8,584 nucleotides of DNA. It comes from Bog-877 sp049518775. GTDB taxonomy: Bacteria > Chloroflexota > Dormibacteria > Aeolococcales > Bog-877. The stretch is from the NCBI GenBank assembly GCA_049518775.1, contig JBEKRL010000077.1:1-8584 (forward strand), in the 5' to 3' direction. Position 1 is the stretch's first letter; each line of letters opens with the position of its first letter. Shown one piece after another: positions 5,676 to 8,584 of the stretch. The position numbers and the translations under genes were made by a program. The notes below the pieces were generated by a model, which saw only the letters and a list, made by a program, of their open reading frames with translations, ran no database searches and had not been told where the DNA came from.

Positions 5676-8387
5676 ATGAGGGAGCAGCCGCATCCGAGGG
5701 AGCTCCCGCAAGGCCTGCCGAAGCCGCTGGGCGAGGACCTGCAGCGCTTGGGCTCCGTGCTGGACGAGGTCATCACAGAGACGGATGGGCCGGGCCTGCT
5801 CTCGGACGTGGAGCGGCTCCGTCGGGCCACCGTCCAACTTCGTCTCAGTCGTGGCCCGGAGGCTGTGACCCTCCTCCAGGAGGTCGTCGACACCGTCGAC
5901 CGCTTGGAGTTCGGCCGTGCCGAGAAGGTGGCCCGGGCCTTCACCGTCTACCTGCAACTGGTCAATCTGGCCGAGGAGCGTCAGCGCGACCGGGCTCTGC
6001 GGGAGCGCGAGAGCGCGGCTGAGCCGGTCTCAGAGTCAATCATGGGGACGGTTGCGGCCGTGCGCAGGGAGTCCGGGGAGGCTGCGCTGCGAGAGCTCTT
6101 GGACCGGCTCGAGGTGCATCCGGTGCTGACGGCTCACCCCACCGAGGCGCGGCGCCGGGCGGTGGTCGACGCAGTGCGCCGGATCGGGGCTCTCATGGAC
6201 CGGCTCGATGGGCCGCCGCTCACCTCTGTCGATCGCGCCGAGGCGGAGCGAAGACTATCCGAGCAGGTCACGATCCTGTGGAGGACGGCACAGCTGCGGC
6301 GGAATGATCCGACCGTGCTCGACGAGGTGCGCACCGTGGTTGGGGTTTTCGACGAGACCCTCTTCGAGGTGGTCCCCACCCTCTACCGCAAGCTGGAGGC
6401 GGCGCTGCTGGGCGCCAGTTCGATCGGGACCCGGCCTCCCGGGTTTCGCACATTCATCCGCTGGGGGACCTGGGTCGGGGGAGACCGCGACGGCAACCCC
6501 AACGTGACCGCGGAGGTCACCGCAGCGGCGGTGGAGATCCAGGCGGAGCAGGCCATCCGGGCCCTCGAAGATGCGACCCGCCGGATAGGTCGCTCCCTGA
6601 CCATGTCAGAGGAGTCGACGCCACCCACCACGGGACTGGTCGAGCGGCTGGTCCGGGACCGCTCCCGGTTTCCGGCCGCCGCCGCCGAGATCCTCACCCG
6701 GGCACCGCGGGAGCCGCATCGCCAGTGGCTGCTGCTCCTGGCCGAGCGGCTGCGCGCGACCCGACTGCACCAACCGGGGGCCTACCTCAGCGTGGGGGAG
6801 TTCATCGAGGACCTGAGCATCGCTCAGGGCTCGCTGGCCGATGCCGGTGCCGCTCGGATCGGCTACGGCGACCTTCAGCACCTGGCCTGGCAAGCGGAGA
6901 CCTTCGGTTTCACGCTGGCATCCATGGAGGTGCGTGAACACGCCAACGTGCTCCGGACGGTGATGTCCGAGTTGCTCGAAGGCGCTGCCCCAGATGCGCC
7001 GGCACTCGATCAGCTGAGCCGACAGGGATGGCCCGTGGGGATCGGACCGTCATCGGACCAGGCGCGGGAGGTGCTGGAAACGCTGCGGGTGATGGAGCGC
7101 ATCCAGGCCCGATGGGGCATCGACGCCTGCCACCGCTACGTGGTCAGCTTCACCCGCACTGCCGCCGACGTGACCGTCGTGTACGCGCTCGCCCGACTTG
7201 CCGTCCCCGCCGGTTCGCTGGTGCTGGATGTCGTTCCGCTGTTCGAGTCCCGGTCCGACCTGGCGGCCGCGCCGGACGTGCTCGAGTCATTGTTCCGGCT
7301 TCCCGGCTGGCGGGACCGGTTGGAGCAGAGGGGGCGCCGGTTGGAGGTGATGCTGGGGTATTCCGATGCCTCGAAGGACGCGGGCGTCCTCGCTGCCAAC
7401 CTCGCCCTCTACCGGGCCCAGATGGCTCTCGCTGCCTGGGCCCATGCGCACAGCATCAGGTTGACCCTGTTCCACGGCCGCGGCGGCGCGCTCGGCCGCG
7501 GAGGCGGGCCAGCTGGACGTGCCATCCGCGGCCAGGCCCCCGGCTCGGTCGCCGGCCGTTTCAAGGTCACCGAGCAGGGAGAGGTCGTCTTCGCGCGGTA
7601 CAGCAATTCGGCCATCGCCCTGCGCCACCTGGAACAGGTGACCAGCGCGGTGCTCGAGGTCTCCACGCCAGAGCTCGAGGCGAGCCACGCGGATCGGGCG
7701 CAGGCCTTCGCCGCTGAGGCAGCGCTGATGGCGGAGGCATCCGAGGCGGCCTACCGCGCCCTGGTCGACGCTCCCGGGTTCCCGGAGTTCTTCGCCGCTG
7801 TCAGCCCGCTCGAGGAGATCGCGCGATTGCGAATTGGGTCCCGGCCGCCGCGCCGACATGGGTCCTCCGGCCTCCGGGGCCTGAGGGCGATCCCCTGGGT
7901 CTTCGCCTGGTCCCAGACGCGCTGCAACCTGCCCGGCTGGTACGGGCTGGGCTGCGGACTCGAGGCCGTCGCCGAGCGCTACGGCGCGGAGCGCCTGCGC
8001 CAGATGAACCAGGACTGGCCGTTCTTCCGCTCCCTTCTCGAGAACGCCGAGATGAGCCTGGCCAAGGCCGACCCCATGATCGCGGGGCTCTACCTCGACC
8101 AGGGACACCGGCCGGAATTGGTGACGCTGATACGCGAGGAGTTCCGCCGGACCCGCCAGCAGGTGAAGCTGGCCACCGGGCATGAGCGCATGCTCTCCGG
8201 CCATCCCGTGCTGCGCCGGGCTGTCGACCTGAGGAATCCGTACGTTGATGCCCTCTCCTTTCTCCAGATGCGCTTCCTTCGGGAGGCCCGGTTGCAAGAG
8301 GAGCAGGGCGCCGGCAGCACTCGGGTCCTCGACGTGGTGCTCCAAACGGTGAACGGGGTGGCGGCCGGATTGCAGAACACCGGCTAG
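5676..8387 (+). CDS. ppc: phosphoenolpyruvate carboxylase
   Basis: A complete 903-residue PEP carboxylase, which fixes bicarbonate onto PEP to give oxaloacetate, the anaplerotic supply of the TCA cycle; cytoplasmic and normally tetrameric. The active-site motif VLTAHPTEARRR (150-161) holds catalytic His154. GGDRDGNPNVT is at 268-278 and LFHGRGGALGRGGGPA at 598-613, with His600 and Arg608 probably equivalent to E. coli His579 and Arg587. The C-terminus ends in the family's NTG. Likely aspartate/malate-inhibitor residues are retained: Lys797 in LAKAD, Arg853 in LRNPY and Asn901, besides Arg608, so feedback inhibition is plausible. Deviations: the second family signature reads GYSDASKDAG (561-570) instead of GYSDSxKDxG, and the usual SDVL segment near 497 reads ADVT. 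The N-terminus aligns with the family a few residues in, supporting this ATG although it has no Shine-Dalgarno site. Probably a monocistronic transcript. Confidence 0.97.
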   Translation: MREQPHPRELPQGLPKPLGEDLQRLGSVLDEVITETDGPGLLSDVERLRRATVQLRLSRGPEAVTLLQEVVDTVDRLEFGRAEKVARAFTVYLQLVNLAEERQRDRALRERESAAEPVSESIMGTVAAVRRESGEAALRELLDRLEVHPVLTAHPTEARRRAVVDAVRRIGALMDRLDGPPLTSVDRAEAERRLSEQVTILWRTAQLRRNDPTVLDEVRTVVGVFDETLFEVVPTLYRKLEAALLGASSIGTRPPGFRTFIRWGTWVGGDRDGNPNVTAEVTAAAVEIQAEQAIRALEDATRRIGRSLTMSEESTPPTTGLVERLVRDRSRFPAAAAEILTRAPREPHRQWLLLLAERLRATRLHQPGAYLSVGEFIEDLSIAQGSLADAGAARIGYGDLQHLAWQAETFGFTLASMEVREHANVLRTVMSELLEGAAPDAPALDQLSRQGWPVGIGPSSDQAREVLETLRVMERIQARWGIDACHRYVVSFTRTAADVTVVYALARLAVPAGSLVLDVVPLFESRSDLAAAPDVLESLFRLPGWRDRLEQRGRRLEVMLGYSDASKDAGVLAANLALYRAQMALAAWAHAHSIRLTLFHGRGGALGRGGGPAGRAIRGQAPGSVAGRFKVTEQGEVVFARYSNSAIALRHLEQVTSAVLEVSTPELEASHADRAQAFAAEAALMAEASEAAYRALVDAPGFPEFFAAVSPLEEIARLRIGSRPPRRHGSSGLRGLRAIPWVFAWSQTRCNLPGWYGLGCGLEAVAERYGAERLRQMNQDWPFFRSLLENAEMSLAKADPMIAGLYLDQGHRPELVTLIREEFRRTRQQVKLATGHERMLSGHPVLRRAVDLRNPYVDALSFLQMRFLREARLQEEQGAGSTRVLDVVLQTVNGVAAGLQNTG

Positions 8388-8584
8388 GACCGGTGCCGCG
8401 ACGAGGACCCTCGGTCGGAGCCGCGCGAGGTGATGACCGGGGCAGGTCTGGGCGCCCCCCTGCCCGCGTTCGACAGTTCATCGGCGATTTGAAGGGCGAA
8501 ATCGATGAGGCTGAACTGGGGAAGAGGCGATCGGTCGGGTCCAAGAGTGAAATCGCCTAGTAACACACTGCGAATGGGGCCTGA
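8388..8584. other. right-edge sequence with an unresolved reverse open frame
   Basis: Nothing here is recognised as a gene. On the minus strand one frame stays open from the window edge to a TAG at 8386-8384 that overlaps the carboxylase stop. Its middle part reads QFSLIDFALQIADEL, which looks protein-like, but rare codons such as TTA and CTA are present and no family is evident. It could be the 3' end of a convergent gene that starts outside the window, or chance. An 8-bp inverted repeat, GGCGATTT (8483-8490) and AAATCGCC (8550-8557), spans 59 nt. Base composition drops in GC towards the edge, as expected for a regulatory or intergenic region. Confidence 0.4.
8440..8465 (+). terminator. candidate terminator after PEP carboxylase
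   Basis: GGGCAGG (8440-8446) pairs exactly with CCTGCCC (8459-8465). The 12-nt loop itself contains the palindrome GGGCGCCC. It begins 53 nt after the carboxylase stop and is followed by GCGTTCGACAGTTC, mildly T-containing rather than a real T-run. It is a reasonable GC-type terminator candidate. Confidence 0.45.

Noticed and set aside
4983..5957. A 324-codon minus-strand open frame bridging P5C dehydrogenase, the spacer and the start of ppc.
   Set aside because: It is antisense to two solid genes and to the ppc promoter, and its translation has no recognisable domain.
7287..8345. A 352-codon minus-strand open frame under ppc.
   Set aside because: It is fully antisense to conserved PEP carboxylase sequence; low-complexity translation and no start signal.
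1..8584. Search for CRISPR arrays, tRNA or rRNA genes, insertion sequences, attachment sites, toxin-antitoxin or phage-defence genes.
   Set aside because: No repeated spacer pattern, cloverleaf, transposase motif, terminal repeats or defence-related protein was seen; the recognised genes are metabolic enzymes.

Overview
The window is very GC-rich (about 70% by eye). Its main genes are densely coding with strongly GC-ending codons. Gene content and protein style suggest a high-GC, free-living soil or sediment type bacterium: separate rather than PutA-fused proline-catabolic enzymes, a long PEP carboxylase, one probable leaderless transcript and GTG/TTG starts. An actinobacterium or a Chloroflexota/Dormibacterota-like lineage would fit. 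The sequence alone does not decide the phylum.

Layout, left to right. (1) A complete alpha/beta-hydrolase gene (15-893, +). (2) A 469-bp convergent spacer with small hairpins and no convincing gene. (3) An aldo/keto reductase gene (1363-2382, -). (4) A 432-bp divergent spacer that must hold the start signals of both flanking genes and contains a coding-like but unresolved stretch. (5) A proline-catabolic pair: proline dehydrogenase (2815-3744, +) and L-glutamate-gamma-semialdehyde (P5C) dehydrogenase (3825-5375, +). They are separated by 80 bp that carries a perfect all-GC hairpin and a strong Shine-Dalgarno site. (6) A 300-bp spacer with several hairpins and a good candidate promoter. (7) Phosphoenolpyruvate carboxylase (5676-8387, +). 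(8) About 200 bp of right-edge sequence with a hairpin and an unresolved reverse open frame.

Functionally, the pair converts proline to glutamate by way of P5C/glutamate semialdehyde. PEP carboxylase supplies oxaloacetate to the TCA cycle and to aspartate synthesis. These are linked through 2-oxoglutarate/oxaloacetate metabolism, but nothing in the sequence shows they are co-regulated. PEP carboxylase appears to have its own promoter. The hydrolase and aldo/keto reductase are generic enzymes with unknown substrates.

I see no defence system, mobile element, CRISPR array, tRNA or rRNA, and no clear new system. The observations most worth checking are changes in otherwise conserved active-site positions. 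The proline dehydrogenase lacks two active-site tyrosines, one of which helps exclude hydroxyproline in PutA. The P5C dehydrogenase has KPAR where NAD-preferring relatives usually have KPAE. The PEP carboxylase deviates from a family signature. The likely leaderless start of the PEP carboxylase gene and the intercistronic hairpin are also of interest.
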